DNA from: Agelaius tricolor
Taxonomy: Eukaryota > Chordata > Aves > Passeriformes > Icteridae
DNA: 64,000 bases
Assembly: GCA_023055355.1 (NCBI GenBank)
Contig: JALJCS010000001.1
Coordinates: 74,937,381-75,001,380, forward strand
Direction: 5' to 3'
Shown: piece after piece, positions 48,524-61,400 of the stretch
Position numbering within the stretch: the stretch's first letter is position 1
Layout: the number at the start of each line of letters is the position of its first letter
Notes under the pieces: model-generated
Told to the model about the DNA's origin: nothing
The model's database searches: none
Seen by the model: only the letters and a program-made list of their open reading frames with translations
Program-made: the position numbers and the translations under genes

Positions 48524-48743
48524 TGGTGAAATATATCAATTGTAGCTATAAAAGATTTTGAAGATAAGAACTTTCTAAACTGAAAAAAAGCTGCAAAACT
48601 GAACCAACACTCAGAAATATATATATATTTGTACTATAATATGTTGTCCGAACATTTGTGTAACTGTTAAGTTCTGAATGAAATATGTTATAATGTTAAT
48701 TTACTTGAACACATCCTTCTAGAAATGCTGCAACTCTGTAATT

Positions 48744-48760
48744 AAAAGAAAAAGGGGGAA
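48744..48760 (+). other. Polypurine tract
   Basis: An uninterrupted purine run of A and G, ending in five Gs and two As, directly precedes the 3' LTR as in plus-strand priming sites of LTR elements. Confidence 0.85.
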
Positions 48761-48761
48761 T

Positions 48762-49080
48762 TGTGGGGGGGTAGAACATAAATAAGTAAAGTAGTATAGA
48801 AAGTAATCTTACTGCCTAAAGAGTTGCAGCTGAGCCAATTATTAAGGATTAGGAGCAGGCCTGATGTTAACAGGCCACAGCTGTAGCCAATCAGAAGAGT
48901 CTTATAAAAGAGTGGATTGGTTGGCTGAGGGAACTGGAGTCAGTGGCTGCTGTGAGGACAAGGAAGAGTCAGTGCCTGGAGGAGCTGCCTACAAGAAACA
49001 TCAAGGAGGTATGCAACTCTAACAATATGGAACCCTTGCAGTGTAATCACAATGGAACTCCTGCCAATATAATGACAACA
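48762..49080 (+). repeat. 3' LTR of the compact element
   Basis: Starts TGTGGGG and ends GACAACA, with TATAAAA at 48903-48909. About 39 differences from the 5' LTR were counted by eye, including a 3-bp indel. No poly(A) signal is evident in the expected R region. Confidence 0.9.
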
Positions 49081-49263
49081 ATCAAGCATTGAAACAGGTT
49101 GCCCACTGCTGTGGTGGAATCACCATCACTGGAGGGGTTTTTTAGAAGTGTAGATATGATGCTTAGGGGCATGGTTTAGTGGTGGCTTGGCCATGCTGTG
49201 TCAATGGTTGGACTGATGATAATGATCATAGAGGTCTTTTTCCTACCTAAATGATTCTGTGAC
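49081..49263 (+). mobile_element. CR1 LINE 3' fragment, right half
   Basis: Resumes with CAAGCATTGAAACAGGTTGC, where the left half broke off, and runs to the CR1 3' end TCCTACCTAAATGATTCTG. The pair shows that the CR1 is older than the LTR element. Confidence 0.85.
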
Positions 49264-51339
49264 TTTAAAGAAGCCAACCTTAAACTGAGGTTTCAGCCAA
49301 AAATGATTGCCATGTCTTCCCCACCATTCCCATATGTGCTAATGTCTATTCTAAATCCCCCAATCCCTGTCCTTTGCCTATATTCAGGATTCCTGAGTAA
49401 AGTAATTTGGTGCTGTCTGAGGGATATTTTGCATTTGTAAATCTGAGGAATGCTACTTTAAGCAGAAAGTAAACTAAAAGAGAGTGGAAAAAAAGGCAGG
49501 GTTTGGGGTTTGCTGGGCAGGTTGGTAGCACAGCCCTCAGGGCAGGAGGAGTAGGAAAGCTTGATCCAAGAGGACATGGGATGAGAGAACCCATGAGAAG
49601 CTGATGAACACTGCAATGGATTTTTAAGGACCATTTCTGCTTCCACAAGGGGCTGGAGTCCAGGCAGCTCCAAGGGAATGAAAAGTCACCATATGCTTCT
49701 TTACCCATGTGTCTGGTACCTAAGACTCCTGGTAGGAACCTGCAGCAGGATCTGCTCCAAGCTTTTTGTCTTGCTCCAAAGGACACTCTGCAGGTTTTGG
49801 GGATCCCAGGGGCCCTGGTAGTTGGGATAGTTTGCAGCATCACCTGGGTGTGCTCAAATACATCCACACTCTTTTCTTGCTGGGCATGAGTGATGGCTCC
49901 TGCCTGCAGAGTGCCCACATGGCCCAGGGGACTGGGAGCCATCCAGGGACACCAAAAGGGTGGCTCAGCTGGTACGACTTACAGAGTGGCCCTTCAGCCA
50001 GAATGACACCCTCTGTATTTTCTGCAGCTGCTGCACACTTAATATAGATTGTAAAAATATAGGTAAGAGGGGCTACTTGGCCTAGGAAGAAAGAAGATTA
50101 TTGGCATCATTTGATCCTCCTTCTTCCTCTTTAGTGAGATGAGATTATTTCCTTTTATTTACAAATATGAATGAGCTAAAATTCATAACAGCTCAGACAG
50201 GCTGAAGTCTCATTAACCCAATTTTAAACAGGGTGGGATGTGAGTGGAAAACTGAGCACTCAGAGCCCTGGAGTAAGGCCACAACGAAGGGAAGAGGACA
50301 GCAGATCCAATACCCTGAGAGATCCTGGGGCCAGCTCTGGATTCCTAATTCAGGAACTGGTGGTTCTCCTTGTGCCGGGGTCTGTACCTTCTACTGGAAA
50401 TCTGTGTGCATTCTGGTGCCCTCTCTTCAAAGGAATCATGACCTGTTGATGATGTTTGGCAGCCACAGACTGAGCAATGAAAAAAGGCTGGCCTGTTGCT
50501 CTACTTTGTTAATGGCGCAGTTATGGTGTGGGAAAAACAGATTGTGAACTGAAGAACAGGCCCAGAATGTACAAACAGGAAGGAAATCAATTACTGCTAA
50601 GCAAAAAAAAAAAATATTCTGTCATTTCAAAAGTTTTGGGCACATGTCTTTGCTGTTTGGGTGTTGTCCATGTCTAGATTTTACATAGGTTAATTCAGAC
50701 AGACAAGCCAAGACTTGTATGTACAGTAATTCTCTTTCAAGCTACTTCTCATTTTTCCTGTTCTCAGCTCCCCTGTTGCCTTTCATGTCACTGTATGCAA
50801 ACCAGGGCATAGTCCACTAAATTAAACAATAACAACTGATGACCAAGCTTTAGAAGGAAAAGATGATCATTTCTCTGCCAGACACTCAAGCCATAGGGTT
50901 CACTGTCTCTGAGGACAAATATGACATGGTAGCTTGATTCTAGAAACAGATGGGCTCTTTCACTAGCCATTAATCTCACTGCTAGTTCACAAACCTAAGA
51001 CCACCCATTTATTGCATGACTGTGGGTGTGCATCCTTTTTTAGCAAAAGCACTCCTTCATGAGGAATGAGTCACATACATGAAGACCCTGACAGTATCCA
51101 ACTAACTCATTAATAAAAGGTAAAGTGCAAGATGTAGATCCCTCTGCACTGCTAGACTGAGTCATCCTGATGCTGGATTTATCACAGCCTAGATAAAGTT
51201 TCTAATAAGAGCACCAACTGTACAAAGTAAGGGTTTTCCATTGCCTTCAACTAAGTCAGCTGAAGCTCTCAGAAGTGACTGACTGAAAGGGTTACACATA
51301 GTGGCCTGCATTAGGGAAGGTGCCTAAGCAGACCAAGGG
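49264..51339. other. Intergenic, nothing recognised
   Basis: No gene or repeat family recognised. The 198-codon minus frame at 49346-49942 has no recognisable domain. Confidence 0.5.
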
Positions 51340-51875
51340 ATGTCAGTGTCTCTGTAGACTTGACACCTGTGAAGGCACACTTGGAATGTTGCATTCAATT
51401 TTCTGGCTCCTTCCCGGTTCAAAAGGAAAGCAGAGGAACTGGAGGGAGTTCAGCAAAGAGCTCCCAAGACAGAAGTCCAGAGCACTTTGCCTACATGAAA
51501 AAGCTTCTTGAGTTGGGCTTGTTGAGTCTGGCAAAAAGAAAGAGACAACATAACAGCAGCCTACAACTCCACAAAGGAGAGTTACAAAAAGGATAGAACC
51601 AGCCACTTTGGCAGTAGGTGATACAGGGAAGGGCAACAGCCCCAAGCTGCAGACTGAGATGTTCAGATTGAACTTCAGGAAAATTTCTTTATCCAGAGAG
51701 TGGTGCAGAGAGATGGTGGGCTCTCCATCCTCAGTGTTTTCCAAAACATGAAGAGTCAGAGGCACAGGTAAATGACCTTACATGATAATAGTCCTGCTTC
51801 AAGAAGGATGTTGGATAAGAGACCTCCAGAGGTCAGTTCCAACCCACACTGGAATGGTCTGTGATTCCCAGAACT
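51340..51875 (+). mobile_element. Old CR1 LINE 3' fragment
   Basis: Degraded plus-oriented CR1: TTGCATTCAATTTTCTGGCT, AGAGCACTTTGCCTACATGA, TTGAACTTCAGGAAAATTTC, CCAGAGAGTGGTGCAGAGAG and the end CAGAGGTCAGTTCCAACCC. Confidence 0.8.
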
Positions 51876-54649
51876 GACTGTATTTATTTCATCCCCTAAG
51901 TGTGATGACCTGGAGAGCAAGTTAACCCTGCTGAGAGAGTTCAGTGGGGTCTTTTTTATTTCCTATGTCCCAGCAAAGAGCAAGAGAGACTAAACACCAA
52001 ATCCTCTGCACTGGCTGAGAACTGTTCAGATAAATCCACTCAGTCTAAGTGGGTGAACTGTGTTTCCTGAACAGAGGAAAATTAAAATTATCTTGAATTC
52101 TGCTCTGTCCCACCCAATCGGAAATTTGTCCTCAACCACAAATTATGGCAATCACTTGAACTTGGGCATGTGAGCATGCCTGACTAGAAGATCACCAAAG
52201 GAGGATTTTCTGAGCTCTCTCACACACTGGACTGTCCTTTACTGTCCCTAGGTGTAGTCCATCTCTGATGCTTCTGAGGAAGTCAGGAAAAAGCTCAGAA
52301 TACATTCAGCTTTATGCACCAAAGTAAAGCTCCCAACAGGTTGTTGCATGTTGCCTGCTGAAGGATGGGGAGTCAATTATACTCAGGGCCCAGAGGTGAA
52401 GTAGAGATCTTATGATTATCTTGAGGTCAATGCTGATTGTCCATTTTTCTTCTGAGCCTATGAAGAAAGGGTCTAAGCACAGGTCACAGGGATCTGGAGC
52501 TTTGGAAACAGACAGGCCCAATAAGATCTTGTAGGATAACCTGTACAAGCTGCAGGTACAGAGCTCAGTCCACTGTCACATTGTCACTATGCTGCAGGAA
52601 TAAATGGTAAGGATGTGTTGCCTCTTCCTGGCACTTCTATTGTAAATGTCTCATGAAGGAAAAAGAGATTCCAATTTACATATCCTGGGGTTGAATGGAT
52701 AAGCAGTCATTATGAAAAATGAGTGTACGCACATATAAACACCCACGCATGTTGTTAAACCTTCTGACCAAGGAGAGATAAGCCTGATGCTGATTGTTTA
52801 TGATCATGCAGTAGAATTTCTATGGAATTGTTTTTCTTGGGTGAAAAACAGAAACAGGCACATTAACTCACTTCATTGTAATGCCCATTTTATTGTAATT
52901 ATCTTTCAATTCTCTGAGCTTTCAGCATCTTGTTTTGGCATTATAAACACCTGCAAATCCTAGGCAACATAAATAAAAAATAACATCTTGTTACAATAAT
53001 ATCTATAGAAAATGAGACTGGTGCTTTCCAGTTCCCCTATATCCATACACAAACCAATAACATATAAAGGGTATTTATTCAAAGTGCTAAGTCTTTTCAT
53101 GTTCTTTATTAGAGCACAGCCCCATGTGATAGGCTTCGTAAATATGTAAGAAAAAGATTGTTTCAAAAATTTATGATCAGAGAAATTGTATTATTCTAAT
53201 TTTTAGGTAAGTAGCTGAGATGCAGCTCCTTTAACAAGTTTCCCTGACATCAGATGAAGAGCCTGGGGCAGTGGGAGGAAGGTAACCTAGAGCTCCTAAG
53301 CTCATCAGTCCTTCTGAGAACATCCTCTCCTTTAAGAGATGCATCCCAAGAATTTTATATTGTCAAGGGATTCAGGAGGAAAAATTGTTCCCTCACTGGC
53401 CTTTGTTGGCAACTCCAGTAAAAATCAGTGGAAGGAAATCCTCCCAAACACTATTTAAGCTAAGGATTTGGATGAGTGGCATGTGGCCTATCCATTATCA
53501 TACCTAACACTTGGAAAAACAGACTGTGGGTGCATCCCTGTAGCTGCTGGTATCACCACTCAGAGGAGCAGGAGGGATAACATTGCAGAATGAGATTGTA
53601 ATCAGATACACAACTCTGAGATGGGCTGAAAAAGGTCTGGAGGATCAAGTAACCTGTGTTCTAGGGTCATAGAAGGTTAGGTAAAAGGTAGCAGGATTGT
53701 AGCAGGTTCTATAGAAGAATGCTGACAGAAAGTTAGCTTTCAGTACTTTAACAAGGCATTTTAGGGACTAGCTCTTAGACCTTTTTACTCTATGACAGGT
53801 ATCATCCTGGAACCATCTGAAAAAATGTGAAGAAAACAGTTTATAATACCTCTCCTTCCCTGAGAGCAGGAAAAAACAGCTGTGCCTCAGGATAAGGGGA
53901 AACCAGAGTGACTTCTGTGTGTTAGGTGTGGGTGAGAGCACAGCCTGTGACTTTTGTGCTGTGCCTTTAGAATCACAGAAATTGGTGGAAATGGCTGTGG
54001 TAGAAAATGCAAGGGAACTGAGGTCTCCCCACCTTTTTGCACACTGCTCCAACACTGCACTGCCCTCGTGGGGCACATTTCCACTAAGTCCAGCCTGAAC
54101 ATCTCAGCCACAGCTTGTGACCCCTGCTCTGAGCTGCCACTATAAAGAAGGGCTCAGGTGGTCTTCACAACTCCACCTTGAGCAGCAGGGCCCAACACCA
54201 GATGCATGATTTCAGGGGTTGAGTCCAAAGAGACAGAGTGTTTCCTTGCTCTGCTGGCCACACTTCTCCTAATGTAGCTCAGTATGTGGTTTCTTTAATT
54301 CCTAGTCAGAGTATTTTGCTGGTACATATGCTCTAGGGTTTTTTGGTGTTTTTTTTTTTTTTTCCTCACTTTGTCACAAAATAAGGTTTTTTTCTTCAGG
54401 GGGATCACAGGAAGGACATGGGTGAATGTTGGCACTTGAGTGATGCTGCCTGCATCCTCATCATGAATGGATGGATCCCAGATGACAAGTGCATTCTCAA
54501 CTGAGTAAACTGACAGAGCTTTAAGGCACTTCTTGTCTCATGACAGAGGGTTTTCTGTGGGAGATGTGGGATGCTTTCTGAGACAGAGAAAGGACTGTTG
54601 TCTCTGTGCACCTGGAACTGGAAGAAGCATAATCTTCCCAGAGTGAATA
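51876..54649. other. Intergenic, nothing recognised
   Basis: AT-rich, with a T-run at about 54348-54362. No gene recognised. Confidence 0.5.
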
Positions 54650-55166
54650 CCTGAGTGAAAAAGGGTTTATTTCTTGTGGCCATGGGGAGCCCTTGCTTTA
54701 TTGATTTGAGAAGCTCTGCAGTCACAGTGGGCAGAACTAGGTGTAAACAATTAAAGGCATTGCCAGAAATGGCTATGGGACTTGGCCTGCTATATGAATA
54801 ATATTTCATTGTCTCTCTTTTCCTGCATTTTATCTTGAAATAAGAGATATGATCCTGAGAAACAGCCCTTTGTGGGATGAAAAATACAAAAGCACAAATT
54901 CCTTTGGAATCCATATGTAATGGATATGGATTTTTGCCAAGGGATAAGATTTCAGCTTTTTGCCAAGGCAAAGCTGAAAAGGAGAAAAACATGTCCCCAG
55001 AATTTTAGGGAAACTTGAGGAGTCACAGCTGCAGTCCATCTCACCTGGACACTTAGTGTCACTTGCATTCTACTCATTGCTCTTTACAGAAGAATATTTT
55101 CTGAGTCTTGAAAACCAAGGGATAAACCATGAGGTGGAGGCAGCCACGTGAAGGAAGGATGTTATC
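54650..55166 (-). other. SLC7A15: 3' UTR of the SLC7A15-like gene
   Basis: Non-coding stretch of about 0.5 kb between the stop codon and two minus-strand AATAAA signals at 54697-54702 and 54666-54671. No other strong signal lies nearer the stop. Length is inferred. Confidence 0.55.
54666..54702 (-). terminator. Paired poly(A) signals of the SLC7A15-like gene
   Basis: AATAAA occurs on the minus strand at 54697-54702 and again at 54666-54671, 465-500 bp downstream of the stop codon. Either could end the mRNA. Confidence 0.5.
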
Positions 55167-55400
55167 TCAGTTTGCATCCCTGGTAGTTGGAGCAACTTCC
55201 AGCAACAGCTGGAGGTGCAAAGTGACTCTCTGTAAGAAGCGAGGGTGGTACTTGAAGCGAACCAGTGGGAAATAAAAAATGATGCCACTGAAAATGAACA
55301 GGACGATGTAGAGGATCTCTATTTGGGGTTGATCAATGATGGGAGCTAACACCAGGTACACAGCTGCCATCAGCACAATTATGGGGATGATAATTGGGAC
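55167..55400 (-). CDS. SLC7A15: SLC7A15-like terminal exon, TM11-TM12 and C-tail
   Basis: Terminal coding exon of 234 bp, 77 codons plus stop, entered in phase 0 after TTTTGCTTTCACAG. It reads [20 protein letters not shown] (TM11), [19 protein letters not shown] (TM12), then a short tail ending [12 protein letters not shown]. The VAP near the end corresponds to the C-terminal VVPPEED region needed for surface delivery of b(0,+)AT. The acidic residues after it are not kept. Confidence 0.88.
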   Translation of the reverse strand, partial: VPIIIPIIVLMAAVYLVLAPIIDQPQIEILYIVLFIFSGIIFYFPLVRFKYHPRFLQRVTLHLQLLLEVAPTTRDAN

Positions 55401-58400
55401 CTGTGAAAGCAAAACATCAGCATAAAGACTCATGTAATTCTGGGCTTCTGTATGTCTGGATAACCCTGGAACTTCTGCAGAAGGCTTTGTAGATGAAACC
55501 TTTTTGCAACCTGAAGTATTACCTAGAAATACCAATTAATCCAGACATCCTGTTTCCCAGCCTACCCCCGCCCAAGGCTGAACATCCCTGCAAGGGCTAC
55601 ACCACCATATCACACCCTAACCCCTGGTCTTTCCTGCCCTCCTAGACCTGAAGATGCAAACTAGTTTAGTGCCAGGCCTGTTCTTGGTCTCCCTTCTACC
55701 GTGCATCTCAAAGCCAAGCTGTAGACAAAACACAGAGCAATTGTATTCAAATCAACTGTACCTTAGCACCCTTGCACATAAAGTTTTATCTGGGTGTTTA
55801 CAGACAGGTGGACAGGCAATCTCAGAGGCAGTTTCTGTAAGCCTGGTCAGAAAGCATTTAAACTTCAATTTGAAGCCACCCTTCCTCAAAGGAGGGTGGC
55901 TTGTGCATTCATTAATAATCCTCAGTCACTGAGGAAGCACTGAAGATCAGCTCACTCGTGGCATCAGGGGAAGAACACGTGACTCTTGATTTCCCTCCTT
56001 TCATCTGTTTAGTGGGGAACAAACCTGTCCCTATGTCATCTCAAAGAACTTGGGGCACTCCACCTAAGTTATTTTTCCCTCTGCAAGGTTCTAACACCTG
56101 GGCTACCCTCCCAGGAGTTTGCCCAAAGTCTGTGAGCAAAAACAGGTGATTACAATGTTGATCAGAATCATCCTTCATTTACCATTTAAATCTTTTAGAA
56201 AGAAAGAGGATATGGTAGATATATTTTCAGAGTGAGGAGGCAGGGCATTATTAGATTATCAAGAAAGAGAATTCAATCTTGACTTATGCCTGTATGTTCA
56301 CACTGTCTCACCCCTTGTTGGCTTTGCTGACACAAAACTTGAAATTAAAAAAGAAAGGACAACCACATTGAATCTGTAAGCCACCATTGCTCACTCTTTT
56401 CTCTAAATGTTCTCTTAGTCACTTGAACAATATAGGAAAATATTTGAGGGTTTTATGTTATTACTTTACCTTGTAAGATCTTGGTAGTTCTGGCTTCTTG
56501 ATTTTTAAATACAGGAGCCCAGAAATAGTCATTCCATAGAAAAGCCATGCCATAAAACTTGAAGAAAAGAAAAAAATTAGACAGCATTACACTTGGGGTG
56601 AGATCATCCAGGAATGTCAGTCCTGCCTTGCAGATCCCAGATGTTCATGTCTCCAATTAAAAAGGTGAATATTGATATAAATTTAGTAGTTCCTCCATTC
56701 ATTTCCTTTCTAGCACAAATGATGAGAACTTTAGAATTATCTGAACATGACTGATTCAATGGGGATGAATCACATTCAGTTAAGTCTCTAGTGACAGGAG
56801 CATTCATGCATTGCAAAGGTGCTGGTTCCCAATCTCTTTCTTTTCCTTCTTCCCTCCTCCTCTCCCCAGTATTGGTTAGAAAGCAATAGCCCAGGCTCAA
56901 AAGGATAATGCAAGAAAGTACTTGTAAACAGTGTAAAACCCAGGAGCACAGGGGATGCAAACAGAAACCCTACATGCACATACCTGAAGAAGTTGACGAT
57001 GCTGGTAAAGCTCCCTGATATTATCATTATTAAAGACATGGCAGATGTGAACAGTAGAGCAGGGGAGGGTGTGAGGCGTCGCACATGCGCCATGGACAGG
57101 ATGTCTGGCTGAAAAACAAAGCAAAGCATCATCATTTCATGGACTCAGAGCTCCTTATTCATCCCCCTCAGCTGCTGGTGGGAGCTTTGCCTGCAGCCAG
57201 AGCCATTCAGAATCAGCAAATAAGCACTATATACAACCAGACCAACTCCAAGGAGTGTAAATACAGGAAACTCCTTCAAGGGCATTTTTATTGTGTCTCA
57301 CTGGTTTCATATCAAACATGATCAGTTTGAGCAGGTAAAATGAGGTTTTCAAACTACTGATGTGACAGAATGAGTCAAATTAGAGCTTTCCTGACCACCA
57401 TCAGGACCTTTTGCCATGGGCCCAGTCTTCTGCCCTCTGTCATGTCTCTCTGGGACTTGACTTCTCTTGGGATGACTGGAAAATGAGACAAGGACTAGTT
57501 CTGAAACATTTATGTGAATACAAATTACACCAGGGTTTGTTTCAGGATTAGTAGCCTCTTTATTGTTTGTTGCATTGGGAAAGTTTAATGAGAAAGACTG
57601 CTTTTAAATCTTTATTTTATTTTATTCTTAATTCCCAACCAAAATATCATGCAAGAACCTTTGCTAGAGGTGAGTGTTTGAGAAATGGCATAAGCATTCA
57701 GCTCATAGTCTGGTATGGTCAGATTCAGACCATCTGTGCACTTCTCAGGACAGAGCTTGCCATGATAGAGCAGGCATTATCCTCAGAGAGAGAGGTTGAG
57801 GAACAGTAACCACAGAAATCAGGAACCACCAAAACCAGCAACCACCAGTCCAGTCATCTCCACCAACCTGGTCATTCATATGCATAAAAGATTCCCTGCT
57901 ATGAACCAGGAGCAGAGCTGGTGTGGAATCACAGATTCATAGAATGATTTGGATTGGAAGGGATCTTAAATATCATCTAATTCCAACATCCTGCTGTAGG
58001 CTGGGACACCTTTTGCTAGACCAGGCTGCTCATAGCCCCATCAAGCCTGGCCTCAAACTTCCAGGGATTGGGCATCCACAGCCTCTTTCAGTTCAACCTG
58101 TTTCAGTGCCTTAACACTTGAGGACAGAAATGCCAGATGCTGTGGGTGGGAAGGACCAGAAAAAGCAGAGAGATTCAGGAGGAACACAAGACGCCTGCTC
58201 AAAACAGAGGACAAATGCAGCTCAACCTTTTTTCTCCTCCTTGTGGAGCAGTGTGGTTAAGTGTGTGTGGAGGTGTACCTGTGAGTGAGGGGGGTCTGTA
58301 TCAGCAGCTGGGATGTGGCAGCAGCCTTGGGGGCTTGTTTGCCCAGATACCAGCTTGGGGAGACTGGGACCAGGGGCTGAGTATCTGAGTCCAGCTGCTG

Positions 58401-61400
58401 GAGGGGCCCACACTGTATATATATTTTATATTAATTTCTCACTAATAGACCCCTGATCATCCAGAGAGGGAATGAAAGGCCCTTGGTGTTGTTAATGCTG
58501 GTGTTTGTGTGAGCCCCAGCTATGTCTGTATGTTCCCTTCTGGCTCTGTATGCATATGTACAGCTATACATGTATGTATGTGTGTCTATAAATATGTTTG
58601 ATACCTGTGTTTGTGTGTGTGTGGCTACTGGGAATGCATGCTGGACTTATTGGTTGGACCAGGGAGAAGGGAGCTGCAGCAGCCTGACCTCCACTGGGTT
58701 ACCAGATTTGGCCCACCTAACAAAACCAATGATAACCCAAGCTAGGAGAGATGTAAGGCTTGGTGTCACCTTGTAATTGCTATGAAGCTTGAAGAGCAAG
58801 ATGTCCTATGCTGCATCTAAGCTGGACTACCCATGTGGAGGCTGGATCACCCCTGAGATGAACCTGTGTAGTCAGTACAACAGCTGCAAAGGCAGCTGGC
58901 TGGTGCTGGGCTACCCTCCCAGTGTGAGCAAAGGTGCCTTACAACACACAAGCATGGCCAGGTTCTCCTTCCCTGGCAGGTATATTGACTAGGTCACCCC
59001 ACAGCCTGTGCCTGCTGCTCCAATGCAGCAATATTTGAGTGGTTCATTTCAAAGATGTTCTTAAAATTCAGGCTAGATGTGAATATGTTATCTTTTTGAA
59101 AGCACCTGACTGAAAAAGAAAGCCCAGAGACAACATGCACTGTGGTATTTTCAGGGTCCCCAGGACGAAGGAGCAATTGAGAATCTGACTCCCTGCTCTT
59201 AGAAGGCCAATTTATTATTATATTATATTATATTATATTATATTATACTATATTATACTATACTATGCTATACTAAAACTATACTAAAGAATAGAGAAAG
59301 GATACTTACAGAAGGCTTAAAAAATTACTAATGAAAAATTTGTGACCTCTTCCAGAGTCCCGACACAGCCGGATGGTGATTGGTCATTAAGTAAAAACAA
59401 TTCACATGAAACCAATCAAACAACCACCTCTTGGATAAACAATCTCCAGACCACATTCCAAAGCAGCAAAACACAGGAGAAGCAATCAGATAATTATTAT
59501 TTTCATTTTTCTCTGAGGCTTCTCCGCTTCCCAGGAGAAGAATCCTGGGCAAAGGGATTTTTCAGAAAATATGACAGTGACAATACGCCTTACATTTGAA
59601 AGAGATGGGGATTAATGAGCAAGGAACAAACCCCTTGAAGAGCTATCACTCTGCCAGTTGAACACACACAGTGTTTTCCTCTCTGCTTTAGTGTCACAGG
59701 AAGGTGAAGTTGCTCAAAGCAAGCCAGACCCCTTTCTTTGTGCTCACCATGTGGCCCTCCCTGGCAGCAATGTAGCACACACGGCCTCCGCTGAAGAACG
59801 TCCCATTCGAGGAACCAAACGTAGACAGGGCCACCGACAAGGAGATGAGCCACGCCCAGCTGCCCAGGACTTTGTCCCTGAGGTGGGAAACAGTTCACAG
59901 CATAAGATGCAGTTCATAGATGTATTGAATACTCACTGTAGAACCAGACAGGTTACATCCCTCCAGTATTTCTGTATTGTACATAATCTTTTTCTGTGGT
60001 CTTTCTAGTGATTTAAAGTCTTCTTGCAATTCCCATAATATTTAGTGACTAGGAAATTTGCCTTATCTGACAGCCTTTCTTCCTGCTATATATATTCTGT
60101 CCACACTGCAATGGTGTACAAAGAGGTCACAACAGGCAAAACCACATTTTTTGTGTACTGAAGCTGTGGCAAAACACCTGAAGATATCACAACCAATAAC
60201 ATTAGCTCAGAAATTACAGAAAAAACTGTTCCCATCACACTGGAAGAAATATTCTGCATTACAACCTCTTCCTGAATATGCATAGGATTTTAACCCTTTA
60301 ATCCCACATGCACCTATTACTGCTCTTCTGTGAATCTGACTTAAGCCAAAAAAAATGGTTTGAATTCCAGATGTTTAGTTCTATAACATATACAGACATT
60401 TCTGTTTCACTTACTACTTAACAGAAGAAGTAGCAGAGTTACAGAGTTCAAGGTAAATATTTGGAAGGAATGATAATTTTCTCACCTAAAAGTGAAGATT
60501 GTCTTCTGGAATGAAGCAGCATTAAGAGTACTAATTGAGTAATAAATGCTGGTGTTTGGGGTAATTATCACATACACAAACACTGTTTATCTAATTGGCA
60601 AAAATCCAAAACTCAAATGTTTTTTTAGATCACTTTATTTACAAGCAAACTGAAACCTGTGGTTGCTGTTAAATCGCTGTCATCAAAGAAAAGCTGGGAA
60701 GAGTTTCCTGAGCTCTTTTCGTGGCTGCACCTCTCACCACTGAACAATGTTTCTTTCTGGGAGTTTTCCTCTTATATAGGGAATAAATGCATTTAAATGT
60801 GACAAGTCCTCCTCTGGGTTCTTTATACTCCTCCCATTCTTTCTTAATGGCCTGAATAGCTGCATGTCTTGCTTGAGAGGCACAAACTTTACCTCCTCCT
60901 CAGACTGGCTCCCTACCTGTTCCCCAGCCTTTGAGTGCCCAGATTTCCTCTCACTAGTTCAATATTTCTTCCTGAATTGCACTCTTGGGTGAAAAGGTTA
61001 ATCAGACAGGAAAAGGAGATGTGTTACAAAGGAGGAAGCTCACAAATAACTTGTTAATTAGGAATGATGGGAAAGGAAGTGCAGGGAAAGTTCGTGACAC
61101 TGCAGCTTAGTGAGGCTTTGTGACATGCTCAAACAAAGCACTAGACCTTTAAAAGCTCCTACTCATAATGACATGAAAGGCTATTAGAGAACACATCCAG
61201 CAAGAGCTCAGTCAGATCTTCAAATGGGAGATCTTGTGAAGTGCACACAGAAGCAAAGCTGCTGGTGACTTTTTAGGAAGAGCAGCACATAAGCTGTGGA
61301 TACACCATGTCATCATTTCTGCCAGACATCTCATTTAGGGCTATCAGGGATTCTGTGTCTTTGGAAATATCTAGACTAAGGCTGGATGTTCTGGTGGAAG

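Larger units (their letters stand above)
48112..49080 (+). mobile_element. Compact non-autonomous LTR retrotransposon (TRIM-like)
   Basis: The element is 969 bp. Two direct LTRs of 318 and 319 bp, both starting TG and ending CA, are about 88% identical by eye. Between them are only 332 bp. A primer site lies two bases inside the 5' LTR and a polypurine tract lies just before the 3' LTR. There is no gag, pol or env and no open frame of note. Flanking hexamers aacaag (48106-48111) and atcaag (49081-49086) look like a 6-bp target duplication with one change. The element splits a CR1 whose halves rejoin across it. Its size and layout fit a terminal-repeat retrotransposon in miniature, or a heavily deleted alpharetrovirus-like copy. 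Confidence 0.88.
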
